DNA from: CAWCXF01 sp963799455
GTDB lineage: Bacteria > Pseudomonadota > Alphaproteobacteria > Rhodobacterales > Rhodobacteraceae
Length of the DNA stretch: 64,000 bases
Direction of reading: 5' to 3'
Assembly: GCA_963799455.1 (NCBI GenBank)
Contig: CAWCXF010000006.1
Coordinates: 62,001 to 126,000, forward strand
Positions 1 through 8,303 of this stretch are shown here, piece by piece; position 1 is the stretch's first letter; each line of letters starts with the position of its first letter. The translations under genes were made by a program, and so were the position numbers. The notes beneath the pieces were generated by a model, which saw only the letters and a list, made by a program, of their open reading frames with translations, was not told where the DNA came from and did no database searches.

Positions 1-737
1 GCCGGCACGGGTGATCCGCACCGTCTTGGCGGTGACCAGAACCCGCACCCGCTCCCCGATCGGCCCCATGCGCGGCGATGTCAGCTCAACCGCCTGCGAG
101 CGAGCGGGGCGCCGATCGCCGAGGGCCTCGGGCCGCGAGGCCTGCGGCTCGCAGCCACTCGCCGAACGCTTCGAGGCGGCGAGGGCGGTGAAGGCCGGCG
201 AGGGCGGATCGGCGGCGGGCGGATCGGCTCGATGCTCGAGCGCGAGGGCGTCGTGACGAGCCACGGCGTCGCTCCGCCGCCCCTGCGAGGAGGAGGGCCC
301 CGCCGTCGGACGGCGGCGGGGCGGGCCGCGCGGGCCGCCGGGACCGGGGAGCCGATGCCACCCCCCCCCCCGCCCCAGCCCGGCGCGTCCTCGCGCGCTG
401 GCGCCGCGACCGCGACCGCGCCCGCCCGCGCCCGTCGGCTCGGGCCGGCCGACCCCTGCGCGGGCGCCTGCGCCCCAGGCGTCGCAACGGGCTGCCAGGG
501 CCAAGGGCTCCCCTTCAGGACCGAGCGCGTCGAAGGGCGGGGGTCAGGGCCTGCCCCCCGCTCGCGCGGTGGACAAGTCGCCCACCCACTCGGCCGGAGC
601 GCGGTTCCCGGACACCGCCGCAGGTGCCCGTCCGGCAGCGCCGGGGCGCCCAACCGTCGTTCCAGCCGCTTCGCCTCAAAACCCGGCAGGCGGATCCTCC
701 AACTCCGCGACGGCCCCACCGGTCCGTCGATGCCGTG
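1..737. other. Left-edge region without a convincing gene
   Basis: Frames stay open here on both strands, but they are Pro/Arg/Ala-rich and look like products of extreme GC content. On the minus strand, codons from an ATG at 67-69 to the left edge read like real protein (basic and Val-rich, ending ...VRITRAG). This could be the first 23 codons of a gene continuing outside the window, but it is too short to name. An 11-C homopolymer lies at 361-371. Nothing else could be supported. Confidence 0.35.
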
Positions 738-974
738 TCACGATCGCCGGACGGAGTTGCCGCCGGAGATGATCCGGTTTATCAAGGCGGCGACGGCCTG
801 GTGGTTCTCCTTCTCGCCATTCGGGCCGAACGCGTTCACGTGGCTCGCCGCGGCGTCGTGGAGAACCCCCATGATCTCACGCTCGGAGAGAAGCTCGTGA
901 TCGTTCATCGCGAGCAGCAGCGCCTCGCAGATGGAAAGGGCGGCCATGCCTGAGTGGTCGGTCTCGTTGGACAT
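738..974 (-). CDS. Small conserved hypothetical protein (78 aa)
   Basis: The start ATG at 972-974 has a good Shine-Dalgarno-like GGGAGGG about 8 nt upstream on the minus strand, which favours it over the longer, low-complexity upstream frame. The product is 78 aa, soluble and acidic to neutral. It contains the stretches ICEALLLAMNDHELLSEREI and GVLHDAAASHVNAFG, which look mostly helical. I do not recognise a named domain. It lies head-to-head with the Crp/Fnr gene, about 116 nt away, so the two may share a control region. The amino-acid composition is much more protein-like than the surrounding frames. Confidence 0.7.
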   Translation of the reverse strand: MSNETDHSGMAALSICEALLLAMNDHELLSEREIMGVLHDAAASHVNAFGPNGEKENHQAVAALINRIISGGNSVRRS

Positions 975-1090
975 CGCTGAGATCCCTCCCGGGGAAAGTT
1001 GCTCAGGCCCCGACGGGAGCCCGATGAATTCCGCCACCCTCGCATGAAACGCGGCATGCCGAACTGACCGAGAGCAGCACCCGGCCGGAG

Positions 1091-1861
1091 TTGTTCGATG
1101 GCCCGTCGCCAGATCGGAAGAGGCCCTTGGACACCATCGAAGGGAGCCCGCTGACCCGCAAGCTCTCCGCCTTCGTCGCCCTGTCCGAGGTTGAGCTGTC
1201 GGTGCTGGATCGACTTCACCAACGCCGGAGATCCTTCGTCGCGGGGCGCGATCTCGTGCATCAGGGGCAGCCGGGCCAGGCGGCCTACATCCTGGCGGCC
1301 GGCTGGGTCTGCTCCTACAAGATCCAGCCCGACGGTTCGCGCCAGATCGTGGATTTCCAGGTGCCGGGGGATTTCCTGGGGCTGCGCAGCGTCCTGCTGC
1401 GCACCTCGGACCACAGCTTCGAGCCGATCGTCGACATCCAGGCGGCCGAGGTCCTGACGGCCGACCTCCTCGAGGCCTTCGCCCATACCCCGCGGCTGGC
1501 CGCGGCCATCCTCTGGGCGGCGTCACGGGACGAGGCGATGGTGGTCGAGCATCTCGTCGGGCTCGGACGGCGCGACGCGGAGGCCAGGACGGCGCATTTC
1601 CTGCTCGAGCTCGGGGCCAAGCTGGCGCTGGTCGGCTTGGGGAGCAAGGCGGGTTACGCCTGCCCGCTGACCCAGTATCATCTGGCCGACGCGTTGGGGC
1701 TGAGCGCGGTGCACGTCAATCGCGTCCTGCGGCATCTGCGCGAAGACGGTCTGGTCACGTTTCGCCGCGGCAAGGTGACGTTCGGCGACCACGACCGGCT
1801 GGCCGCGCTGGCGGACTTCGATCCGGCGTATCTCGATCAGGCCGGGCCTTTGCTGAGATGA
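1091..1861 (+). CDS. Crp/Fnr family transcriptional regulator
   Basis: This is a 256-aa DNA-binding regulator. Residues ~35-150 form the cyclic-nucleotide-like beta-barrel (GQAAYILAAGWVCSYKI, then QIVDFQVPGDFLGLRS). Residues ~165-240 form the winged helix, with the recognition segment LADALGLSAVHVNRVLRHLR. There is no N-terminal cysteine cluster of the FNR type, so oxygen sensing through an Fe-S cluster is not indicated. The start is uncertain: TTG at 1091 gives this length, but another TTG at 1127 is possible and no ATG fits. Its stop overlaps the next start (ATGA), so it heads the operon with the small membrane protein, cbpA and cbpM. Its ligand and targets cannot be inferred. Confidence 0.88.
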   Translation: MFDGPSPDRKRPLDTIEGSPLTRKLSAFVALSEVELSVLDRLHQRRRSFVAGRDLVHQGQPGQAAYILAAGWVCSYKIQPDGSRQIVDFQVPGDFLGLRSVLLRTSDHSFEPIVDIQAAEVLTADLLEAFAHTPRLAAAILWAASRDEAMVVEHLVGLGRRDAEARTAHFLLELGAKLALVGLGSKAGYACPLTQYHLADALGLSAVHVNRVLRHLREDGLVTFRRGKVTFGDHDRLAALADFDPAYLDQAGPLLR

Positions 1862-2190
1862 AGGGACGACCCGCGGCGATGCCCATGTGCGACGAGCTCG
1901 ACATGTCCGAAACCGTGACCACGCGCCCGGTGCGGGCGGCCGTCGTCTTGGCATCGTCGTCCGCGGCCCGTGCGATCGTGCCCCTGGTCGTGGTGCATCT
2001 CGGCGCGTCCGCGCAGGTCGCGTCGCCCGTCGCCATGGCTTCGCTCGCGGCCCTGGCCACGTCCGGCGCTCTCGGCGCCTCTGCGGGCGGCGCGGGGATC
2101 GTCACGGGAGCCTCGCCCGCGACCGCCTGGGGGGCGCTCGCCATGGCCGCCACGGCGGCGGTCGGGATGAACCTCGGAGTCGGCGTCTGA
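1858..2190 (+). CDS. Small Ala/Gly-rich membrane protein (hypothetical)
   Basis: This 110-aa product is rich in Ala, Gly, Val and Ser. After a polar N-terminus (~25 residues) it is hydrophobic throughout, with perhaps three weak membrane segments (e.g. IVPLVVVHLGASAQVA and AWGALAMAATAAVGMNLGV). No family is recognised. It is translationally coupled at both ends: ATGA overlap with the regulator upstream and TGATG overlap with cbpA downstream. The tight packing is the main argument that it is real. Its start could also be the internal ATG 21 or 45 nt later. Confidence 0.6.
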   Translation: MKGRPAAMPMCDELDMSETVTTRPVRAAVVLASSSAARAIVPLVVVHLGASAQVASPVAMASLAALATSGALGASAGGAGIVTGASPATAWGALAMAATAAVGMNLGVGV

Positions 2191-3143
2191 TGGCGAAACG
2201 CACGGCGAGACCGTCCGCTCCCTCGGACGACGATCCCTACGCGACGCTCGGCCTGAGCCGGACGGCGACCGACGCCGAGATCCGGAAGGCCCACCGGCGG
2301 CTGGTGCGCCTGTCCCACCCCGACATCAACCCGGACGATCCGGAGGCCGAGGCGCGGTTCGTCGCGATCACCGCGGCCCACGATCTGCTGAAGGATCCGG
2401 CGAAGCGGGCCCGGTTCGATGCGGGCGAGATCGACGCCGCCGGCCAGGAGAGGCCGCAGCGGCGCTACTACCGCGACTTCGCCGGGACCGACGCCCCCCG
2501 GCAGGAGGGCCCAGGGGGCTTCGCCGGGATGGACCCGGGCGACATCTTCTCCGAGATCCTCCACCAGCGCGGTGCCGGCGGCGCGCAGGGCTTCGCGGCG
2601 CCCGGCCGGGATCACGGCTACACGCTGGAGGTGGCGTTCCTCGACGCGGCGCGCGGCGGCAAGGCCCGGATCAGCCTCCCCGGCGAGGGTCCGATCGAGG
2701 TCACGATCCCCGTCGGCCTGCGCGACGGCCAGACCCTTCGCCTGCGCGGCAAGGGGGGCGAGGGGTATGGCGGGGGCCCGCGCGGCGACGCGCAGGTGAC
2801 GGTGACGGTGCGGCCGCACCCGCTGTTCCGCCGCGACGGCGACGACATCGCGATCACCCTGCCGATCACGCTGGACGAGGCCGTCCTCGGCGCCAAGGTG
2901 CAGGTGCCCACGATCGACGGCGACGTCGCCCTCACGATCCCGAAGGGGTCGAGCAGCGGCAGGACGCTGCGCCTGCGCGGGCGCGGCGTGCGCGGCCGCG
3001 ACGGCCCCGGGGACCAGCTCGTCGAGCTGCGCATCGTCGTCCCGCAGGCCGAGGATCCGAGGCTGGCCGCCTTCATGGAGGAGTGGCGGACGACCCGCCG
3101 TGACGATCCGCGCGAGGCCATGCTCGAAGGGGTGCCGCGGTGA
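2190..3143 (+). CDS. cbpA: DnaJ-class co-chaperone CbpA
   Basis: This is a 317-aa type II Hsp40 lacking the zinc-finger of DnaJ. The J-domain spans residues ~16-80 (DPYATLGLSRTATDAEIRKA), with the HPD tripeptide in LVRLSHPDINPDDPEAEARF that activates the DnaK ATPase. After a Gly-rich linker, residues ~145-300 form two C-terminal substrate-binding beta domains (GYTLEVAFLDAARGGKARI, LPITLDEAVLGAKVQVPTID, GRTLRLRGRGVRGRDGPGDQ). The start overlaps the upstream stop and the stop overlaps cbpM (GTGA). Adjacent CbpM is the family's known modulator, which fits CbpA rather than DnaJ. It probably acts in the cytoplasm with DnaK in protein folding and nucleoid-associated stress functions. Confidence 0.93.
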   Translation: MAKRTARPSAPSDDDPYATLGLSRTATDAEIRKAHRRLVRLSHPDINPDDPEAEARFVAITAAHDLLKDPAKRARFDAGEIDAAGQERPQRRYYRDFAGTDAPRQEGPGGFAGMDPGDIFSEILHQRGAGGAQGFAAPGRDHGYTLEVAFLDAARGGKARISLPGEGPIEVTIPVGLRDGQTLRLRGKGGEGYGGGPRGDAQVTVTVRPHPLFRRDGDDIAITLPITLDEAVLGAKVQVPTIDGDVALTIPKGSSSGRTLRLRGRGVRGRDGPGDQLVELRIVVPQAEDPRLAAFMEEWRTTRRDDPREAMLEGVPR

Positions 3144-3493
3144 GCGAGGTCTTCACCGAGGAGCAGACCCTGACGCGGGTCGTGCGCCTGACCCGCACCC
3201 GACTGACGGCGTTCATCGAGGCCGAGGCCGTCGTCCCGGCGCGCCGCGACGACGGCCCGGTGTTCGGCCCGGCCGACCTCGCGCGGCTGGAGCTGCTGTG
3301 CGAGCTCGCCGAGCTCTACGACATGCAGCCCGAGGCGCTGGCGGTGATGATCGCGGTCATCGACCGGATGCACGCCGCCCGCCGCGACCGGCGCGCGCTG
3401 CTCGACGCGATCCGGGCGGAGGCGCCCGAGGTGCGCGCGCGGGTCGCGGCGGCGCTGGCCGGCGAGCGGGCGGCGCGGTCCGGTGACACGTAG
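3140..3493 (+). CDS. cbpM: Chaperone modulator CbpM
   Basis: This 117-aa protein has a GTG start overlapping the cbpA stop by 4 nt. CbpM family proteins bind the J-domain of CbpA and block its stimulation of DnaK and its DNA binding. The N-terminus resembles a MerR-like helix-turn-helix: residues ~10-50 (LTRVVRLTRTRLTAFIEAE) followed by VFGPADLARLELLCELAELY. A helical middle (EALAVMIAVIDRMHAARRD) and an Arg/Ala-rich tail follow. Length and position directly after cbpA are typical. Confidence 0.88.
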   Translation: MSEVFTEEQTLTRVVRLTRTRLTAFIEAEAVVPARRDDGPVFGPADLARLELLCELAELYDMQPEALAVMIAVIDRMHAARRDRRALLDAIRAEAPEVRARVAAALAGERAARSGDT

Positions 3494-3649
3494 CGAACTC
3501 GGCGTGACCGCGATCTGGGCCGGGCGGCCCCGGCCGGCAGGGTTCGGGGGCGAGCGCCGCGCGGTCCGGGACGCCGACGTGATGCCGGACGCTGCCGCAG
3601 GTTAGCGCCGCCCGGCCGAATCGGGCGCATCCTCGGCTGACTGACCGAT

Positions 3650-3664
3650 GTCCCCTTAGGGGAC
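3650..3664. promoter_or_regulatory. Perfect 15-bp palindrome upstream of the 161-aa gene
   Basis: GTCCCCTTAGGGGAC forms 7-bp arms around a central T, 76 nt before the start of the 161-aa gene. The length and symmetry suggest a dimeric regulator operator. The regulator is unknown; the Crp/Fnr protein encoded upstream is a candidate only by proximity, and the motif is not a classical Crp or Fnr box. Confidence 0.35.
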
Positions 3665-3740
3665 CGGATCCGGTGCTGGGGTCGGGACGCCAGACGGCTC
3701 AGCCCGGACCGCCACATCAAATCGAAGAGGCCACGCGCCG

Positions 3741-4226
3741 ATGTATGAAATGACGGCACGCGCCTCGCCCCCCGCGCATGACCCGCAGTTCGACGGCTTC
3801 CTGTTCGCGGAGGTCGGCGAGGACCGGAACGGCATGCGGGTCAGCGTCCTCTCGGCGCTCGCGCGCCTCGGGGTCGATCCCTGGCAGGAGGCGCGGGAGC
3901 TGGCTGGCCTGCCCGAAGACTCCGCGCGCGAGCGGCTCGATGCGCTGATCGCCAAGCTGCCCGGCGTTCCTTCCCTGATCCTCGACCATCGCGCGATCGC
4001 CGAGCGCCTCGTCGCGCTGCTGCCGCGGTTCGCCAGGGTTCTCCGGGCGCCGACCGGCAAGCCCGCGGCGGCGGATGACACCGCGGCCCGCACCCACGAG
4101 TTCGCCTTTGTGATCTTCGTGATCCTCATGCTCGTCGGCCTGGCGCTCGGTCCTGACCAGGAGCCCTCGGCCGAAGCCGGCGGCGCCGGGGCGCCGATCT
4201 CGGAGTCGGCGGCAGCCGACAGGTGA
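3741..4226 (+). CDS. Hypothetical protein with a C-terminal membrane segment (161 aa)
   Basis: The soluble part (residues ~1-115) contains FDGFLFAEVGEDRNGMRVSV and a segment resembling a helical bundle (LARLGVDPWQEARELAGLPE). It is followed by one strongly hydrophobic helix, FAFVIFVILMLVGLALG, at residues ~122-138, and a short polar tail. This points to a tail-anchored membrane protein with its main domain probably in the cytoplasm. No named family is recognised. A palindrome at 3650-3664 lies upstream and the gene is alone between cbpM and the exporter. Codon composition is normal for the window. Confidence 0.72.
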   Translation: MYEMTARASPPAHDPQFDGFLFAEVGEDRNGMRVSVLSALARLGVDPWQEARELAGLPEDSARERLDALIAKLPGVPSLILDHRAIAERLVALLPRFARVLRAPTGKPAAADDTAARTHEFAFVIFVILMLVGLALGPDQEPSAEAGGAGAPISESAAADR

Positions 4227-4516
4227 CGCCGGTCGGCCGCGCCAGCCCCTCCACCGCGTCGACGGACGCGACCTGGGCGGCCGCCTCGCGGGCTCGGCGA
4301 GCCATCGCGTTTCAGGATCGGACCGGATCGGCGGAGATCCACGCCCCGCCCGGGCGGCGTCGCAGGCGCGCAGTCCGTCGTGCGGCAGGTCGGGCGCGTC
4401 GGTCCGCCCCATGCCGCTCGGCCGACGGACTGGCCCCGCAGAGCGAATCCCACACGAGCTTCGCGCGACAGGGTTCCGGCGTGGGTCCGATGTGCCCCGA
4501 TGTCGCGTCCTGACCG

Positions 4517-5485
4517 ATGACGATCGGCATGATCTCCCAGATCGTCCTGGTGATGCTGCTCTGGGCGGCCTGCTATCCGCTGATCACGGCCGGTCTCGCA
4601 TATGCGCCCCAGCTGACCTTCGCGGCCTCGCGCGCCGTCATCGCGGGATTGTCGCTGCTGTCGATCGCGCTGGCGCTGCGCCGGCCGCTCCCCCGGAGCG
4701 CCGGGCTCTGGGGCCTGCTGGCGCTCTCCGGGATCGGGGCGACCAGCCTCGGCTTCTTCGGCATGTTCTATGCCGCCGAATTCGTCTCGCCCGGCATCGC
4801 GACGGTGATCGCCAATGCACAGCCGCTGCTCGCCGCCGGCCTCGCCGGGATCTTCCTCGGCGAGCGGCTGGCGGGTCGCGGCAAGGCGGGGCTCGTCCTG
4901 GGCTTCCTCGGGATCGTGGCGATCGCGTCCCCGCAGCTCTTCGCGGCCGGCGGGAAGAGCTACGCAGCAGGCATCGGCCTGATCTTGCTCGCGGCGATCG
5001 GCGTCTCGGTGAGCAACGTGGTGATCAAGCGCATCGCGGGAAGGGTCGATGTGTTCATGGCCATGGGGCTGCAGATGCTGATGGGAAGCATCCCGCTCAT
5101 CGCGCTCGCCTGGACGATGGAATCCCCGGGCGAGGTCCGGTGGACGCCGGCCTTCGTCGCCATCCTGCTGGCGCTCAGCCTCCTGGGGACCGCGCTCGTC
5201 TACTGGCTGTGGTTCAGGGTGCTCGCGCGCGTGCCGCTCACCAAGGCCAACGCGTTCAGCTTCCTGATCCCGGTCTTCGGCCTCACCATCGGCGCGCTGT
5301 TCTTCGGCGAGACGCTGGGCTGGCCGCACGTCGCGGGCATCGTGCTGATCGTGATCGGCGTCCGGCTCGTCACGACGGACCGGGCGGGCCCGAGGCGGGC
5401 CACGCCCGGGCCCCTGCGGCCGCTCGGGGCGATACCGCACCCTTCGACGCCGACGGCCCCGACCCGGTCGGCATCGCGCCTGTAA
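4517..5485 (+). CDS. EamA/DMT family transporter
   Basis: This 322-aa integral membrane protein has about ten hydrophobic segments arranged as two EamA repeats. The first contains PLITAGLAYAPQLTFAASRA and VIANAQPLLAAGLAGIFLGE at residues ~20-120. The second contains LTKANAFSFLIPVFGLTIGA and FFGETLGWPHVAGIVLIVIG at residues ~240-290. The 'F(L)GE' motif after the fourth and ninth helices is typical of drug/metabolite exporters. The substrate cannot be deduced. The last ~35 residues are Pro/Thr-rich and polar. The gene is monocistronic, about 290 nt after the upstream unknown and 110 nt before the arginine deiminase operon. Confidence 0.88.
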   Translation: MTIGMISQIVLVMLLWAACYPLITAGLAYAPQLTFAASRAVIAGLSLLSIALALRRPLPRSAGLWGLLALSGIGATSLGFFGMFYAAEFVSPGIATVIANAQPLLAAGLAGIFLGERLAGRGKAGLVLGFLGIVAIASPQLFAAGGKSYAAGIGLILLAAIGVSVSNVVIKRIAGRVDVFMAMGLQMLMGSIPLIALAWTMESPGEVRWTPAFVAILLALSLLGTALVYWLWFRVLARVPLTKANAFSFLIPVFGLTIGALFFGETLGWPHVAGIVLIVIGVRLVTTDRAGPRRATPGPLRPLGAIPHPSTPTAPTRSASRL

Positions 5486-5595
5486 GGGAGCGTGCGGCGG
5501 CCCGTCGGTGGTGCTGCGGGGCGAACGGACGCAGCGGGACGCTACGACCGGCGACGCGCGGCTCTCGGTGACGAGGAACGGCGGGGGAGACGAGC

Positions 5596-7047
5596 ATGGC
5601 GATATCCCAGCCAGAGCCGGTGGCGGCCGAGCCGGCCGGACCCCGGGCGGACCGCTTCCCTTCGGCCTATGCCATCCTCTTCGCGCTGATCGTCCTGATG
5701 GCGATCCTCACCTGGATCGTGCCCGCCGGCGAATACGACCGCGTCTTGAGCGAGAGCCTGGGGAAGGACGTGCCGGTTCCCGGCAGCTACCAGCAGGTCG
5801 ACGCGGCGCCGCAGGGGCTGATGGCGGTGCTGCTGGCGCCGATCGCGGGCTTCTACGATCCGGTCGAATACGTGGCGCGGGCGATCGACGTGTCGCTCTT
5901 CGTGCTGGTGATCGGCGGGTTTCTCGGCGTCGTCACCGTGACCGGCGCGATCAACGCCGGGATCGAGCGGGCGATGGCCCGGCTGCAGGGCCGCGAGAAG
6001 TGGATGATCCCGATCATGATGGCGCTCTTCGCCGTGGGTGGCTCGACCTTCGGCATGGCCGAGGAGACGCTGGCCTTCTACCCGCTCCTGATCCCGGTGA
6101 TGATCGCCGCCGGATACGACGCGTTGACCGGCGTCGCCATCATCCTGGTCGGCGCCGGCATCGGCGTCCTGGGATCGACGATCAACCCGTTCTCCACCGC
6201 CATCGCCTCGGACGCCGCCGGCATCGCGTTCACCCAGGGCATCGGCCTGCGCCTGGCGGTGCTGGGGCTCGGCTGGGCCGTCTGCGTGGGCTACGTGATG
6301 CGCTACGCCGAACGGGTGCGGCGCGATCCCGAGAAGTCCCTCGTGGCCGACATGAAGCTCGCCAACGAGGCGCACTTCCTGCGCAAGCCTCATGCCGGGC
6401 CCGCGGGGGAGTTCACCGGACGGCAGAAGATCGTCCTGACGGTCTTCGGGCTCAGCTTCGGGGTCATGATCTGGGGGGTCGCCTCGCAGGGCTGGTGGAT
6501 GGCCGAGATGTCCGCGCTGTTTCTCGGCGCGTCCCTCGTGATCGGGCTCATCGCCTGGATCGGCGAGAAGCGGTTCACCTCCGCCTTCGTCGACGGGGCG
6601 CGCGACCTGCTCGGCGTGGCGCTGGTCATCGGGCTGGCACGCGGCATCGTGGTGATCATGGATCAGGGCAGGATCACCGACACGTTCCTCAACACCTTCG
6701 AGGGCTGGATCGCCGGCATGCCCGACATCGCCTTCGTCAACGCGCTCTTCGGGGTCGAGACGCTGATGAGCTTCCTGGTGCCGTCGAGCTCCGGGCTCGC
6801 CGTGCTCAGCATGCCGATCCTCGCCCCCTTGTCGGACTTCGCCGGCGTGGACCGCAGCCTCGCGGTCACCGCGTTCCAGACCGCCGTCGGGCTGACCAAC
6901 CTGGTCGCGCCCACCTACGCCGTGGTGGTGGGCGGCCTCGCCATCGGCCGCGTGCCCTACGACCGCTGGCTGTGGTTCATGGCGCCGCTGCTCCTGATCC
7001 TGACGCTCATCATCGTGGCGCTGCTCAGCGCCGCGGTCATCCTCTGA
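5596..7047 (+). CDS. YfcC/ArcD-like basic amino acid carrier
   Basis: This 483-aa inner-membrane protein of the YfcC/C4-dicarboxylate-anaerobic-carrier type has about 12 membrane helices. Conserved-looking stretches include LTWIVPAGEYDRV near the N-terminus, FAVGGSTFGMAEETLAFYPL at residues ~155-175 and SFLVPSSSGLAVLSMPILAP at residues ~393-412. It is the first gene of an arginine deiminase operon: the arcA start follows its stop by 14 nt. By context its probable job is exchange of arginine for ornithine, the ArcD role, although it belongs to the YfcC branch rather than classical APC-type ArcD. No terminator is seen before arcA. Confidence 0.87.
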   Translation: MAISQPEPVAAEPAGPRADRFPSAYAILFALIVLMAILTWIVPAGEYDRVLSESLGKDVPVPGSYQQVDAAPQGLMAVLLAPIAGFYDPVEYVARAIDVSLFVLVIGGFLGVVTVTGAINAGIERAMARLQGREKWMIPIMMALFAVGGSTFGMAEETLAFYPLLIPVMIAAGYDALTGVAIILVGAGIGVLGSTINPFSTAIASDAAGIAFTQGIGLRLAVLGLGWAVCVGYVMRYAERVRRDPEKSLVADMKLANEAHFLRKPHAGPAGEFTGRQKIVLTVFGLSFGVMIWGVASQGWWMAEMSALFLGASLVIGLIAWIGEKRFTSAFVDGARDLLGVALVIGLARGIVVIMDQGRITDTFLNTFEGWIAGMPDIAFVNALFGVETLMSFLVPSSSGLAVLSMPILAPLSDFAGVDRSLAVTAFQTAVGLTNLVAPTYAVVVGGLAIGRVPYDRWLWFMAPLLLILTLIIVALLSAAVIL

Positions 7048-7061
7048 ACTGGAGATCGAGC

Positions 7062-8285
7062 ATGGCAGACGCGTTCGGCGTTCATTCTGAGGTTGGCCGG
7101 TTGCGCAAGGTGCTGGTCTGCAGCCCCGGCCTTGCGCACCAGCGGCTGACCCCGGCCAATCGCGAAGAGCTGCTGTTCGACGACGTGTTCTGGGTCCAGG
7201 AGGCCCGGAGCGATCACCACGATTTCTGCGCCAAGATGGAGGATCGCGGCGTCGAGGTGCTGGAGATGCACGACCTGCTGGCCGCGACGGTCGCCGAGCC
7301 CGCGGCGCGGGCCTTCGTGCTCGACCGCAAGGTGACGGCGGACCATGTGGGCGTGGGCCTGCTCGAGCCGCTGCGCGCCTGGATGAGCGAGCTGCCGGCG
7401 CGCGATCTGGCGCGCTTCCTGATCGGCGGGGTCGCGGTGCACGACCTGCCGTTCAAGGCGCCGGGCATGTTCGGCAACTATCTCGGCTCCGAGGGCTTCG
7501 TGCTGCCGCCCCTGCCGAACTCGATCTTCACCCGCGACACCAGCTGCTGGATCTACGGCGGCGTCACGTTGAACCCGATGCGCTGGACCGCGCGCAAGCA
7601 GGAGACGCTGCTGGTCGCGGCGATCTACCGCTTCCACCCGATGTTCGCCGAGGCGGGCGTCGAGGTCTGGTGGGGCGACCCGGACGAGGAGCACACGCCC
7701 GCCACCCTGGAGGGCGGCGACGTCATGCCGATCGGCAACGGCGTGGTGCTGATCGGCATGGGCGAGCGCACCGCGCCGCAGGCGGTGGGGCAGGTGGCGC
7801 GTGCGCTCTTCAAGGCCGGAGCCGCCAGCCGCGTCGTCGCCTGCCAGATCCCGAAGTCGCGCGCCTCGATGCACCTCGACACGGTGTTCTCGTTCTGCGA
7901 CCGCGACGTGGTGACGAGCTTCGTCGAGGTGGCCGAGCAGGTGCGCTGCTACAGCCTCTATCCAGACGACGACGCCATCGACTTCCACGCCGAGCAAGGA
8001 TCGCTCTTCGACGTGGTGGCGGACTGTCTCGGCGTCGAGCGCCTGCGGGTCATCGCGACCGGCGGCGACAGCTACGAGCAGGCGCGCGAGCAATGGGACG
8101 ACGGCAACAACGTCGTGGCGATCGAGCCGGGCGTGGTCATCGGCTACGACCGCAACGTCTACACCAACACCCTGCTGCGCAAGGCCGGCATCGAGGTGAT
8201 CACCGTGCGCGGCGCCGAGCTCGGCCGCGGCCGGGGAGGGGGGCATTGCCTGACCTGCCCCATCCAGCGCGACGCCGCGACGTGA
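7062..8285 (+). CDS. arcA: Arginine deiminase
   Basis: Converts L-arginine to citrulline and ammonia, the first step of the arginine deiminase pathway. The 407-aa product shows the guanidino-group-modifying enzyme motifs: FTRD (157-160), LEGGD (216-220, catalytic Glu/Asp), MHLDTVFSFCD (His271, Asp280) and the C-terminal GRGRGGGHCLTCP with nucleophile Cys396. The length is normal for ArcA (about 400-410 aa). The start ATG is preceded by GGAGATCGAGC, a reasonable ribosome site. It lies between the carrier gene and arcB, 18 nt before arcB. The pathway yields ATP without respiration and ammonia that raises cytoplasmic pH. Confidence 0.96.
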   Translation: MADAFGVHSEVGRLRKVLVCSPGLAHQRLTPANREELLFDDVFWVQEARSDHHDFCAKMEDRGVEVLEMHDLLAATVAEPAARAFVLDRKVTADHVGVGLLEPLRAWMSELPARDLARFLIGGVAVHDLPFKAPGMFGNYLGSEGFVLPPLPNSIFTRDTSCWIYGGVTLNPMRWTARKQETLLVAAIYRFHPMFAEAGVEVWWGDPDEEHTPATLEGGDVMPIGNGVVLIGMGERTAPQAVGQVARALFKAGAASRVVACQIPKSRASMHLDTVFSFCDRDVVTSFVEVAEQVRCYSLYPDDDAIDFHAEQGSLFDVVADCLGVERLRVIATGGDSYEQAREQWDDGNNVVAIEPGVVIGYDRNVYTNTLLRKAGIEVITVRGAELGRGRGGGHCLTCPIQRDAAT

Positions 8286-8303
8286 ACCCAAAGGACCGGA
8301 CCG

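Noticed and set aside
1..69. Minus-strand coding start at the left edge as part of a transposase gene
   Set aside because: Only 23 codons are visible and I cannot match them to a family; not enough to name a feature.
232..900. Long open plus-strand frame near the left edge
   Set aside because: Pro/Arg/Ala-rich without any conserved segment; it overlaps the small minus-strand gene at 738-974, which has a better start and composition.
3656..5440. Long minus-strand open frame opposite the hypothetical gene and the EamA exporter
   Set aside because: It is antisense to two convincing genes and has the repetitive Arg/Asp/Glu composition expected from reverse reading of GC-rich coding DNA.
5486..5595. 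FNR-type box expected before the arginine deiminase operon
   Set aside because: No TTGAT-N4-ATCAA-like symmetry was found in the 110 nt before the carrier gene; regulation by oxygen could not be supported from the sequence.
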